64,000 nt of DNA. Source: Alphaproteobacteria bacterium (GTDB lineage Bacteria; Pseudomonadota; Alphaproteobacteria; Rickettsiales; JADKJE01). This document shows positions 1 through 8,280 of the stretch, in pieces. Under the pieces are notes generated by a model that saw only the letters and a list, made by a program, of their open reading frames with translations, ran no database searches and had not been told where the DNA came from. The DNA is taken from the NCBI GenBank assembly GCA_016722515.1, contig JADKJE010000004.1:1-64000 (forward strand), in the 5' to 3' direction. The first letter of the stretch is position 1. Each line of letters opens with the position of its first letter. A program made the position numbers and the translations under genes.

Positions 1-905
1 TTTCCTTGTCAGGATACGTCGCTGGCTGGCGGCTATGCTGGGCTTGCTGGCGAGCGTAGCGGCATGTTTTGGGCATGGATGCGTATCGTGGAAGGCATGG
101 CCAATGCTGGAAAGCCGTTCGATATCGTGTGTGTAAGTATACGGGGCTGCTAACCTCCAATGCTGGTAATGATTTTGCAGCATTTGTGAGGCGCTGGCAA
201 AAGCTGGTTATTGGATCGGATCGGCAGTGATCGATGCTTCAGATTTTCCCGCCTGAGCCGTGAGCGTCTTTTTTGTGGTCGGTATCCGGCTTGATAAGCG
301 TCATCTCGGTACCATCGTTCAAAATCCCCAAATCCTGGCATCCAGAGTCTATGGCGCGTGCCTGAACATCACTTAAGCGCGCGCGGACAAATGGTTCTGG
401 CTCGAAATGCCAAAAGCCTTCCGCAAACGACTGACAGCGGAAGATATCATCACCGATCAGGCTGAGGGCGTAGAGTGGCATACCGCTGAGCGACCAACCG
501 GCTGATTAGCATGATGTCGAGAAAACCGTCGCAAACTCCGCGAACAACCAGGCCACAGGCAAACGATCCATCGGCACGTTGTATAAACGCGTTCGCAACG
601 GCCAACAGCGCGCCGAGGTGCGGTTCGATGGGATCGCTGGATGCCTACGTACTGCAACGGGCGGCAGCAGCCGCCAAACCGTCATGATCGTGGAAGGCAA
701 GAAAGTTCGCTCACGGTTGCTTGCGCCGCGTGAGGCCGCACGCCTCATGGGACTGCCGGATCACTATAAATTGCCGCAAAAATATAATGATGCGTACCAG
801 CTCTGCGGCGTGGTGTAGCAGTACCGGTCGTGCATTTCCTCGCAAAGACAGTATTTGAGCCGGTATTGGCGCGGATTGACGCATCGGAAGCCAAGAATTC
901 TCAGT
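1..905 (+). pseudogene. C5 DNA methyltransferase remnant, multiply frameshifted, 5' end outside window
   Basis: Cytosine-5 DNA methyltransferase, the modification half of a restriction-modification pair. The window opens inside the catalytic FPCQD-type motif (FPCQDTSLAGGYAGLAGERSG in pieces, with the catalytic Cys at codon 3). Matching blocks then appear in changing frames: CEALAKAGYWIGSAVIDASD near 185-260, DKWFWLEMPKAFRKR near 385-430, and a target-recognition/C-terminal part at 545-815 (RFDGIAGCLRTATGG, LLAPREAARLMGLPDHYKL). At least five frame changes are needed to read it through. The order of the blocks is intact, so it is either a decayed gene or poor base calling. The 3' end is not sharply defined; homology-like sequence fades near 890-905. 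Confidence 0.85.
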
Positions 906-965
906 TTTACAACTGCATAATCCGTTGTAGCGGACTGAAAATAAATCCGGTTAATCTCTGCCGGT

Positions 966-1708
966 ATGTCATCAAACTCACGTTCGCCATCCTCCGCCAT
1001 CGATACTGTCGAAATGCCTTTCGACACCAATGCTCTGCGCAAAGGTTTAAAGGCATTCCTCGACCAGCCGGTGAGTGATCCGCGCGCGCCCGGCGTCAAG
1101 CGTCTGGGCGGTTATAAGTTCGGCGTATATGCGTTTTACGATTATGATGATGAGCCGATCTATGTCGGACAGACCCGCGAAAAACTCTCTGGCCGTATCG
1201 GCAGGCATCTGACCAACCAGCGTACCGACGCGGTGGCAATGAATGTGCTTGATCCCTACGAGGTTTATGCTGTCGCGGTATGGCCATTGCCAGAATTTGA
1301 AGCGCGGTCGGGCAGTGATGCCGAGGTGAAAGCGCACCTTAACGCGCTCGAAGCTGCTGTGTTCAATCAGCTGATGAAAGAATCAAAATTCAGTGCTGTG
1401 TTGAATGAGAAAATTCCACTTTCGGCAAAGCAATCAAACCGCCCAAGCCTTTATAAGGGTGTGATCATCAGTGATGAGGTGCGGGAAATTCGTGGGCATC
1501 CTGATGTACGCCGCGCGCCGCGCTGCCACGCCTTGCCCGCCTGTCGCAGGTGATCTGTGAACGCGGCGACGTCCAGCCGGACTGCGCCGCACGTTGCCGT
1601 TCAGGCCGAGCGGCTCGCCAGCTTGCTAAAAGCGGTAAGCGGTTTGAGGCGCTAGCCATCGCAGAAGATGCCACCAAGATGATGATTGGCCCTGCGAGGT
1701 TAACTTAA
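966..1708 (+). CDS. GIY-YIG restriction endonuclease, one frameshift near the 3' end
   Basis: Probable restriction endonuclease partner of the preceding methyltransferase. Counting from 966, the GIY-YIG core is complete: GVY at 53-55, YVG at 66-68, conserved Arg in GRIGRH (77-81), catalytic Glu in LEAAVFNQL (129) and Asn in VLNEK (147). The frame runs to 1553, but the coding sequence appears to continue in another frame from about 1505 (ARLSQVICERGDVQPD) to a TAA at 1706-1708, so one base is missing or extra near 1500-1530. The stop overlaps the thsA start by one base (TAATG), which suggests translational coupling. Start could be 966 or 1014; neither has a clear Shine-Dalgarno. Target sequence unknown. 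Confidence 0.75.
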
Positions 1709-3134
1709 TGAATGCGGCACGCGACATCGACATTTTCGCCAAAATAAGTTCGTTAAGGAGCTGGAGGAAGAGAACGCCGCTATCTTTGCGAGCGCTGGCC
1801 TCTCGATTTCTGCAGGCTTTGTAAGCTGGAAGGGCTTGCTTACGCCTATAGCACATGCACTCGGCCTAAACATTGATGCCGAAACGGATTTAATTTCCAT
1901 TGCTCAGTATCATCTGAATGAAAAACAAAGTCGTTCCGATCTTAACCAGGAATTGATTGAACAGTTTTCACGCGGCCATGTGGCGAGTGATAACCACCGT
2001 ATCCTTGCGCGGCTTCCGATCAAAACCTATTGGACAACAAACTATGATAAGCTGATCGAGGAAACGCTCGCCAGTGTTGGTAAGATTCCGGATGTCAAAT
2101 ATACCGTCGATCAGCTAAAGAATACCAAGCCTAAGCGTGATGCATTGGTCTATAAAATGCATGGTGATATCGACCATCCAGACGATGCGGTACTAACCAA
2201 GGATGACTACGAGCGCTATAGTTCAACGCGTGAGCCATTTGCCACCGCATTGCGCGGCGATCTGGTTTCTAAAGCCTTCCTCTTTCTTGGCTTCAGCTTC
2301 ACTGATCCCAATTTGGATTACATTCTGAGCCGTGTGCGCCTCAGCCTACAAGATAAGCCGCGTCAGCATTACTGCATTCTGAAGCGTCCACTGCGGGACG
2401 AATATCCTGACGATACTACCTTTCAGTATGCCACTCTGAAGCTGAATCTGCAGATCAACGATTTAAAGCGCTTCGGCGTACAGACCCTGCAAATAGATCG
2501 GTACGAGGATTTGACGGCGATCTTGCGTCACATCGAAGATCGCTTCCGCCAGCGCACCATTTTCATTTCTGGCGCGGCGCATGAATATGGCAACGGGTAC
2601 ACGCCTTCAGGTGCAGAGGAGTTTATCCGCAAGCTCAGCGAAGCGATTATTGTGAAGGATTATAAAATTGTTTCAGGTTTCGGCCTTGGTGTCGGGAGCC
2701 ATGTAATCACCGGGGTTCTTCAACATATCTATGAGGCAAAAAGCCAGAAGCTGCACGACCAGCTGCTATTGCGGCCATTTCCCCAAAGTGAAAAAGGCAA
2801 AGAAGCGTGGGCTGCTTACCGTGCGGATATGATCAGTTACGCTGGCATCGCTATTTTTCTATTCGGCAATAAATTAGTAGGCGGTAAAGTGGTACTTTCA
2901 GACGGCATGCGCAGCGAGTTTGAGATTGCCAAAGCACAGGGGCTTCGCTTGCTGCCGATTGGCGCTACAGGTTTTATGGCACAGGAGCTGTGGGCCGAAA
3001 TGAATGCAGATTTTGAGAGCTATTATCCGAAAGCACCGGACGCGTTAAAAACCGCATTTGCCGAGCTGAATGATCCAACCGCCGATCATGTAAAGTCGGT
3101 GACGACCATTATTGATATTTTAAAGAGGAATTAA
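1708..3134 (+). CDS. thsA: ThsA, Thoeris anti-phage NADase effector (SIR2-SLOG), apparent 1-base frameshift
   Basis: Thoeris effector that destroys NAD+ when its SLOG domain binds the cyclic ADP-ribose signal made by ThsB. The open frame starts only at 1836. One extra T in the TTTT run at 1733-1736 joins it to an ATG at 1708 and gives MNAARDIDIFRQNKFVKELE followed by the SIR2 NAD motif AIFASAGLS. With that repair the protein is 475 aa, almost the length of Bacillus cereus ThsA, and the SIR2 catalytic residues fall at N112 (TTNYD) and H152 (MHGDI), the same numbers as known for that protein. The SLOG domain spans roughly 283-475, with FISGAAHEYG and GFGLGVGSH. It is followed after 2 bp by the first thsB. 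The frameshift may be a sequencing error, since the rest is well conserved. Confidence 0.93.
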
Positions 3135-3136
3135 CA

Positions 3137-3730
3137 ATGGCTCGCACAGTATTTTTTAGCTTCCATTACCAGCGCGATGTTTTCCGTGTACAGCAGGTGA
3201 TGAACCATCACGTTACCAAAGGCAGTTATACAAATGCTGGCTTCTTTGATGGGTCACTCGAGGAAAAGGCCAAAAAAGATGGCGATCAAGCTGTTAAAAA
3301 TATGATCGACAAAGGCATGGTAGGCTCCAGCGTTTTGTGCGTCCTCATCGGGAATGAAACTTGGTCTCGTCGCTGGGTACTTTACGAAATCCTGAAGGCA
3401 GTTGAGAACGGCATGGGCATTTTTGGTATCCGGATTCATCAAGTTAAAGACCCCAAAACTGGTGCAGATACTGCGGGCGGTAGTCCGTTCTACGCTTTAG
3501 GTTACGGTGATCGGCAGGGGAATATTCAGCCTATGATCAACTATAAAGAAGGCGGATGGAAAAATGCGCCTATGCTTGGTGAGATTTCACGAAAGGCCGC
3601 CCTGTACCTTCCCACCGCCGACTCGTTCGCGCTGGATGGTAAATTTGCGATCTACGATTGGGTAGACAACGATGGCTATAACAACTTTGGGAAGTGGGTG
3701 GAAGCCGCCGCACGACAAGCTGGCCGTTAA
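3137..3730 (+). CDS. thsB: ThsB1, TIR-like Thoeris sensor/signal synthase
   Basis: TIR-like (DUF1863/MTH538 type) protein. In Thoeris, ThsB senses phage infection and converts NAD+ to a cyclic ADP-ribose isomer that activates ThsA. The N-terminus ARTVFFSFHYQRDVFR is the typical beta-A strand. The VLCVLIGNETWSRRW strand-loop is followed by a conserved Glu (E84, RRWVLYEI) at the expected catalytic position of TIR NADases. It lies 2 bp downstream of thsA, so it is co-transcribed. The C-terminal half is longer than that of the second ThsB in this locus, so the two may respond to different phage triggers (inference). Confidence 0.92.
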   Translation: MARTVFFSFHYQRDVFRVQQVMNHHVTKGSYTNAGFFDGSLEEKAKKDGDQAVKNMIDKGMVGSSVLCVLIGNETWSRRWVLYEILKAVENGMGIFGIRIHQVKDPKTGADTAGGSPFYALGYGDRQGNIQPMINYKEGGWKNAPMLGEISRKAALYLPTADSFALDGKFAIYDWVDNDGYNNFGKWVEAAARQAGR

Positions 3731-4224
3731 GCCTTGTAATTGTCTCTGATTTCTACAGCTTTCTCAACCCATCCATCAATGTTGGTTTTGATGTGATCGT
3801 ACACATTTGTACTGATTGAGTATGGCGGATCATAGACCTTCACCGTGTCAGAAAGTTTCTTCCCGTCGATTGTTACGCTGTCAAAAGGATTAGAGCCTTT
3901 GGTGGATTGCGCGCTATCCTTATCTTTTAGATTGTGAACGTAAATACCAACGACGCCTTTTTTGGCATCCCACGCTTTTTTGATTTCATGCTTTATCCAT
4001 TTTCGTCCAGCCGTTTCACTGCCGATTAGAACAACAATGCAGGACTTTCCTTTCATTTGGTCATCAATCCATGTCTCAATTGCAGAGTCGCCACCTTTGG
4101 TTACGCTTTCCCAATCGTTGTCGGAGACGGCTTGGTTGCCCTCTACAACGCCCATGTTTCTAACTTGCGACGCGCGCCAATTATCTGGCTTGTAGTGGAA
4201 ACTGAAAAAAACCTTGCGACCCAT
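3727..4224 (-). CDS. thsB: ThsB2, second TIR-like Thoeris protein, convergent
   Basis: Second ThsB paralogue, on the opposite strand and overlapping the end of ThsB1 by 4 bp. It begins GRKVFFSFHYKPDNWRASQV and keeps SCIVVLIGSETAGRKW plus the conserved Glu (E80, KWIKHEI). It is clearly related to ThsB1 but diverged in the middle and C-terminus. Thoeris loci with several ThsB proteins serving one ThsA are known, each ThsB widening the range of phages detected. Here the second copy needs its own promoter in 4225-4400, which is unusual against a simple thsA-thsB operon. Start at 4224 follows an AGGTAGATT-like leader. Confidence 0.9.
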   Translation of the reverse strand: MGRKVFFSFHYKPDNWRASQVRNMGVVEGNQAVSDNDWESVTKGGDSAIETWIDDQMKGKSCIVVLIGSETAGRKWIKHEIKKAWDAKKGVVGIYVHNLKDKDSAQSTKGSNPFDSVTIDGKKLSDTVKVYDPPYSISTNVYDHIKTNIDGWVEKAVEIRDNYKA

Positions 4225-4485
4225 AATCTACCTCAGAATGCTATACTATTTCATACATTTGCAGATAAATTAGTCGCAAAGATTTGTTTTGGCAAATCGC
4301 ATTTAGACGTGTTCCATATCAGCACAAAAAACATGCACGCGCATCGTGTCAGCACGATGTCAACAATAGGCTTGGCAATGTTTGGAAATGTGCGTAGATT
4401 GACCTCGTGCCGCTAGGGGCTGAAACCCGCTGATTTTGGTATTGTTTGGCATTTATTGTTATTGTTAATCAATAACTTAAATGGC
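4225..4485. other. Intergenic stretch between thsB2 and the attachment site
   Basis: AT-rich spacer of about 260 bp. It should hold the promoter of thsB2 near its left end and the recombination arm of the integrative element near its right end. No coding sequence is convincing. No integrase gene is present, so it must lie beyond the left edge of the window if the element is intact. Confidence 0.4.
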
Positions 4486-4531
4486 TTTCGTAATGATGGG
4501 GTCGTAGGTTCGAATCCTATAGGCGGCACCA
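4486..4531 (+). repeat. tRNA-Thr(CGU) 3' fragment, attachment site of an integrative element
   Basis: The segment reads as the 3' part of a tRNA: anticodon loop TTCGTAA (4487-4493), the 3' half of the anticodon stem TGATG, variable region, T arm GTAGGTTCGAATCCTAT and acceptor strand AGGCGGC-A-CCA ending at 4531. The sequence before it does not supply the matching CATCA stem, D arm or GCCGCCT acceptor strand, so this is not a whole tRNA gene. Such a duplicated tRNA 3' end is the usual att site made when an integrase recombines into a tRNA. Because the fragment reads on the plus strand, the element lies to its left and the intact tRNA should be left of the window. Confidence 0.8.
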
Positions 4532-4561
4532 TTTCCCTCAAAAATCACTGATACAAAAACA

Positions 4562-4590
4562 AATCCGCGAGCATTTCTGCTGCGCGGATT
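4562..4590. terminator. Hairpin just downstream of the tRNA fragment
   Basis: AATCCGCGAGCA pairs with TGCTGCGCGGATT around a short loop, giving a stem of about 12 bp with one bulge. It sits 30 bp after the tRNA CCA, where the terminator of the original tRNA gene would be. It lacks a clean T tract (TCAAATGTCATCTTT follows), so termination is inferred. Confidence 0.5.
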
Positions 4591-4630
4591 CAAATGTCAT
4601 CTTTAAGTTACCACACCTCGGCATGGTGCC

Positions 4631-4785
4631 GGGAGTTGTAATCGCCTAAATACGAGCGCAGGCCTATTCCCCTTGCGGGTATTGTATTGAGCCTACTCCC
4701 GACGCATGAGCGTGCGGAAGCAGGGCTTTGTGATACGAGCCTACTTTAAAAACTTAATCGCAGTATTTAGGGGATTACAGCCCCC
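4631..4785. ncRNA. Candidate structured RNA closed by a 23-bp inverted repeat
   Basis: The arm at 4631-4653 (GGGAGTTGTAATCGCCTAAA...) and the arm at 4763-4785 are inverted copies, 20 of 23 positions matching. Between them are two smaller hairpins (CCCCTTGCGGGT near 4669-4680; GACGCATGAGCGTGC near 4701-4715) and a repeated GCCTA-rich motif (near 4644, 4662, 4691 and 4740). No protein frame explains it. The roughly 155-nt rod with an internal junction resembles the general outline of 6S RNA, but I do not recognise the family. It could also be a bidirectional terminator between the tRNA and the minus-strand genes. Confidence 0.45.
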
Positions 4786-4828
4786 TCAGGAGATACGATA
4801 AAATGTTGAGCAATCAATGTCAAAGCAA

Positions 4829-5116
4829 TCAGCCAACAATTCGTCTGTCGACATGCAGTAAGGCTTCGGCCTGCTGAAGCTGGATTCTCTTGATTTCAAG
4901 CTCCTGCTTTCGCAGATCGAGGACGATATCTTTCATCGCTTCGGTGATGGCGAATTTGATATCCTTCTCGGTCAGCTCGATATGGCTACACTTGCTGCAG
5001 AGCTTGTCCTCAAAGACCTGCTCTATCTTGCAAAGCACGCACTCGCTCAGATGCTGTAGGTCATAGGGGCTGAGGCTATAAAAATGATCGGCGAATTTTA
5101 AATAAGGATTTTCCAT
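4829..5116 (-). CDS. Small protein with two CxxC pairs and a C-terminal helix
   Basis: A 95-aa protein of unknown function. It has a four-Cys cluster (CVLCKIEQ and CSKCSHIEL, about residues 27-44) that could bind zinc or iron, then a long charged helix (VLDLRKQELEIKRIQLQQAE) likely to form a coiled coil. A clear Shine-Dalgarno (AGGAG, 9 nt before the ATG at 5116) supports expression. It lies about 100 bp downstream of nrdG on the same strand and could be a late member of that transcript, but nothing shows a role in nucleotide reduction. Confidence 0.6.
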   Translation of the reverse strand: MENPYLKFADHFYSLSPYDLQHLSECVLCKIEQVFEDKLCSKCSHIELTEKDIKFAITEAMKDIVLDLRKQELEIKRIQLQQAEALLHVDRRIVG

Positions 5117-5220
5117 TGTCTACTCCTGTGATATGGTTGATGAAATTCCCCAAGCGGGGGAATAACCATATTCACGAGCTGACAACCCATAATTGATATG
5201 GATAAGGTTTGCACAACTTA

Positions 5221-5937
5221 TTAGTTTGTCGCCACCCTTCCAAATCCTCGTGTTTCACATCGTATAGTCTGCTTGTTCAAGCGACTGACATCGAAGCGAT
5301 TAAACGGCTCATCCAGATTGCCCAACGTCTTTCCGGCTCTAAAATTCTGCACATAATAAGTGCCGCTGAATCCAAGATTTTCCAGATGTTTCAATATGGA
5401 ATTGATGTCTTCTTCATCCAGCAGATCAGCGTGGACGGTGGTGCGGATTTCAAGCGGAATGCCAGACGCGATAAGCAGCTTCAGGGAACGCTCGAATAGC
5501 GTATAGCCATCAAACCCTGTGATGCTCTGGAACAGATCGGGCGGTGCTTTGTAATCCAGTGCCACATAGTCAATCAGCTGCTCGTCGAGCATTTCTTCCA
5601 GCATGTCGGGGTTAGTTCCGTTGGTATCCACCTTCACTCTGAAGCCGAGTGATTTAAGGTAGCGAGCGAATTCTGGAAGCTGCACACTCATCATGCACTC
5701 ACCGCCCGATAGCACGACGCCTTCGAGCAGGCCTTTGCGTGATTCAAGAAATTCGATCACCTGTGCGGACGGTAATTTGGCAAGCTCTCCCTTCACCAGT
5801 TCAGGATTATGGCAATAGCTACATGCCATATTGCACCCGGAGAACCACAAAATACAGGCGGTATGCTCAGGGTAATCCTGAAAGGTGAAGGGAGTGATGC
5901 TCGTGATGGGGAGCTTGTTTAATGCCCGCTGCAACAC
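5221..5937 (-). CDS. nrdG: Anaerobic ribonucleotide reductase activating protein NrdG
   Basis: Radical SAM enzyme of the cytoplasm that makes the glycyl radical on NrdD. The [4Fe-4S] motif is C35-x3-C39-x2-C42 (GCNMACSYCHN), with the SAM-binding GGE region in VLSGGECMM and a typical VDTNGTNP strand. At 238 aa it is longer than the E. coli enzyme (154 aa) and matches the pyruvate-formate-lyase-activase-like NrdG group. Its start overlaps the end of nrdD by 19 bp, so the two are translationally linked. Confidence 0.95.
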   Translation of the reverse strand: MLQRALNKLPITSITPFTFQDYPEHTACILWFSGCNMACSYCHNPELVKGELAKLPSAQVIEFLESRKGLLEGVVLSGGECMMSVQLPEFARYLKSLGFRVKVDTNGTNPDMLEEMLDEQLIDYVALDYKAPPDLFQSITGFDGYTLFERSLKLLIASGIPLEIRTTVHADLLDEEDINSILKHLENLGFSGTYYVQNFRAGKTLGNLDEPFNRFDVSRLNKQTIRCETRGFGRVATN

Positions 5938-8153
5938 GCGCTCTCCGTGGTAAAGAGCGGCAGGTGTGGCGACGCATTTTCTTTGAAATGCTTGCGCTCC
6001 TTATGCTCACCTTTCTTGCCGAGGTTGAAGCTGGCCACCGGACGGTGATAGCCCATCACCCGCGTCCAGACGAGCGTCTCTTTGCCGCAGTCAGGGCAAT
6101 GGGATTGCTCACCCGTGAGGTAGCCGTGGGTTTCGCACACCGAGAACACGGGCGTGATGGTGATGTAAGGTAAGCGATAATTCTCAATCACCTTCCGCAC
6201 CAACCGTTTGCAGGCTTCACCGGAGGAAATCTGTTCGCTCATATAAAGGTGCAGCACGGTGCCGCCAGTATATTTGCATTGCAGCTTGTCCTGCAGGTTC
6301 AGCGCCTCGAACGGGTCTTCGGTATAGCCTACGGGAATCTGCGTGGAGTTGGTGTAGTAGATATTCTCCTCGCAGCCCGCCTGGATGATGGTATTGCCAT
6401 ACGCCTTGCGGTCTTCTTTGGCAAAGCGGTAGGTGGTGCCTTCGGCGGGTGTGGCTTCGAGATTGTAGAGATGCCCTGTTTCTTCCTGAAACTTCTTCAG
6501 CTCTACGCGCATATAATCGAGAATCTCCTCGCAGATTTTCATGCCGCGCGGATCGGTGATATCATAGGTATCGCCGGTGAAGTTACGCACCATCTCATTC
6601 ATGCCATTCACGCCAATGGTGCTGAAATGGTTACGTAGGTGTGGTAGGTAACGGCGCGTATAGGGAAACAGGCCACGATCATACATTTCCTGAATAAAGA
6701 CGCGCTTTTTCTCCAGCGTGGATTTAGCGAGAGTCATCAGCCGTTCGGTTTCCTGAATTAGCCCCAGCATATCGCCTTGGTATCGGTGGCCAAGCCGTGC
6801 CATATTGAGCGTCACCACGCCTATCGACCCCGTCATCTCCGCCGAGCCGAACAGGCCGTTGCCGCGTTTCATCAGCTCACGCAGATCAAGCTGCAAGCGG
6901 CAGCACATGCTGCGCACTGCGTGCGGCGCATAGGCATCGGGATTCTGCACCTTTTCGCCCTGTTCGTTCAGCATATACTGGCTGCCGATGAAGTTCTGGA
7001 AATACGAGCTGCCGATTTTGGCGGTGTTCTCGAACAGTGCCTTGGCGACAGGGCTTTCCCAATCGAAATCCTCCATCACGTTGACGGTCGGAATCGGGAA
7101 GGTAAAGGGCTGGCCGTGCGAATCACCCTCCGTCATCACCTCGTAGTAGGCGATGACGATTTGCTCCATCTCCGGCTGGAAGTGTTTGTACGTCATGTCT
7201 TCGAGGTTGGTGACGCCACGTTTAGCTGCTTCCGCCAGAATTTCAGGATCATCAATATCACGGAACAGGTGGGTACAGTTCGCGGTCGGGAAGTTATCGC
7301 GCAGATCTGGCGGCACGGTGATATCAAGCGTGATATTGGTGAACGGGCTTTGCCCCCAGCGCGCCGGAACATTCAGGTTATAAACGAACTGGCGGATGGC
7401 CTTTTTGATCTCGATGAAAGGCAGCCTATCTTTGAACACATAAGGAGCAAGATAGGTATCGAACGAGCTGAAGGCTTGCGCGCCCGCCCATTCGGATTGC
7501 AGAATGCCGAGGAAATTCGCCATTTGCCCCAACGCCTCGCGGAAATGGCGCGGCGGACGGCTCGACACTTTCCCAGCAACACCATTGAAGCCCTCATCGA
7601 GCAGCGCGCGCAGGCTCCAGCCCGCGCAGTAACCCGTGAGGCAATCGAGATCGTGAATGTGGTAATCGGCGCGGCGGTGCGCTTGCCCTTCTTCGGGCGA
7701 ATAGACATTATCGAGCCAGTAATTGGCGATAATCTTGCCTGCCGAGTTATTGATCAGCCCCGCATTGCTGTAAGCGGTGTTCGCATTGGCATTGACCCGC
7801 CAATCCTGCTGTAAAATATATTCCTCTACCGCTTGTTTGCAGCTTACTAGCGTGTCCTGCGCGGTGGCGCGATTGCGGCTTAGGATAAATGATTTAAGGG
7901 TTTTAACGTAACCCGCTGCTGCAAGCTCGTCCTCGATCACGCTTTCCATCGCGCTATCGGCCAGTGCCTCTTTTGAGGTGGAGAGTAACGACATGAACGC
8001 ATCGAAACTGCCTTCGCCCGATGCCACAAACGCCTCCTTCAGGCTCGCATGTACCGAGAGCGAAAAGACATTCGGCTTCTGAGCAGCGGGCTGCAGCGCA
8101 CGCGGCAATTGGGTAGTGGTGGGCGTTGGTGTGGCAGTTTCGGTTAGTTGCAT
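5919..8153 (-). CDS. nrdD: Anaerobic ribonucleoside-triphosphate reductase NrdD
   Basis: Class III reductase converting NTPs to dNTPs without oxygen. The 744-aa protein carries a C-terminal Zn-binding four-Cys module (CETHGYLTGEQSHCPDCG) followed by the glycyl-radical loop TRVMGYHRPV, in which the Gly carries the radical. The internal MCCRLQLDLREL contains the paired active-site cysteines region. An ACC..GH tail ends the protein. It is followed by nrdG with overlap. An FNR-like site at 8230-8243 lies about 83 bp upstream of the ATG and would give a 42-nt leader if it acts at -41.5, consistent with anaerobic induction. Confidence 0.96.
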   Translation of the reverse strand: MQLTETATPTPTTTQLPRALQPAAQKPNVFSLSVHASLKEAFVASGEGSFDAFMSLLSTSKEALADSAMESVIEDELAAAGYVKTLKSFILSRNRATAQDTLVSCKQAVEEYILQQDWRVNANANTAYSNAGLINNSAGKIIANYWLDNVYSPEEGQAHRRADYHIHDLDCLTGYCAGWSLRALLDEGFNGVAGKVSSRPPRHFREALGQMANFLGILQSEWAGAQAFSSFDTYLAPYVFKDRLPFIEIKKAIRQFVYNLNVPARWGQSPFTNITLDITVPPDLRDNFPTANCTHLFRDIDDPEILAEAAKRGVTNLEDMTYKHFQPEMEQIVIAYYEVMTEGDSHGQPFTFPIPTVNVMEDFDWESPVAKALFENTAKIGSSYFQNFIGSQYMLNEQGEKVQNPDAYAPHAVRSMCCRLQLDLRELMKRGNGLFGSAEMTGSIGVVTLNMARLGHRYQGDMLGLIQETERLMTLAKSTLEKKRVFIQEMYDRGLFPYTRRYLPHLRNHFSTIGVNGMNEMVRNFTGDTYDITDPRGMKICEEILDYMRVELKKFQEETGHLYNLEATPAEGTTYRFAKEDRKAYGNTIIQAGCEENIYYTNSTQIPVGYTEDPFEALNLQDKLQCKYTGGTVLHLYMSEQISSGEACKRLVRKVIENYRLPYITITPVFSVCETHGYLTGEQSHCPDCGKETLVWTRVMGYHRPVASFNLGKKGEHKERKHFKENASPHLPLFTTESACCSGH

Positions 8154-8229
8154 AGAATCCCCCTTGTTTTGACTATATGTTGGTGCTTTAGGCGGAGCTG
8201 ATACTACATCTTGTGTCTAATGGGTGCAT

Positions 8230-8243
8230 TTGACCCAGATCAA
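8230..8243 (-). promoter_or_regulatory. FNR/CRP-type site upstream of nrdD
   Basis: TTGACCCAGATCAA matches the TTGAT-N4-ATCAA consensus at 9 of 10 defined positions. Its centre would place a class II start near 8195, 42 nt before nrdD. No gene other than nrdD is oriented to use it. Confidence 0.75.
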
Positions 8244-8280
8244 GTTCTCTAAAAAAGGGATAAACGGTGTGATATTTCCT

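Noticed and set aside
4409..4531. A complete tRNA gene using GCCGCTA near 4411 as acceptor strand
   Set aside because: The D arm and anticodon-stem 5' strand cannot be formed, and spacing to the T arm is wrong; only the 3' half is a tRNA.
4631..4785. CRISPR repeat or phage att array from the repeated GCCTA motif
   Set aside because: Repeats are short, unevenly spaced and not identical; no cas genes are present.
6777..7814. Long plus-strand frame of 345 codons inside nrdD
   Set aside because: It is an antisense shadow of the strongly conserved nrdD and has no family features.
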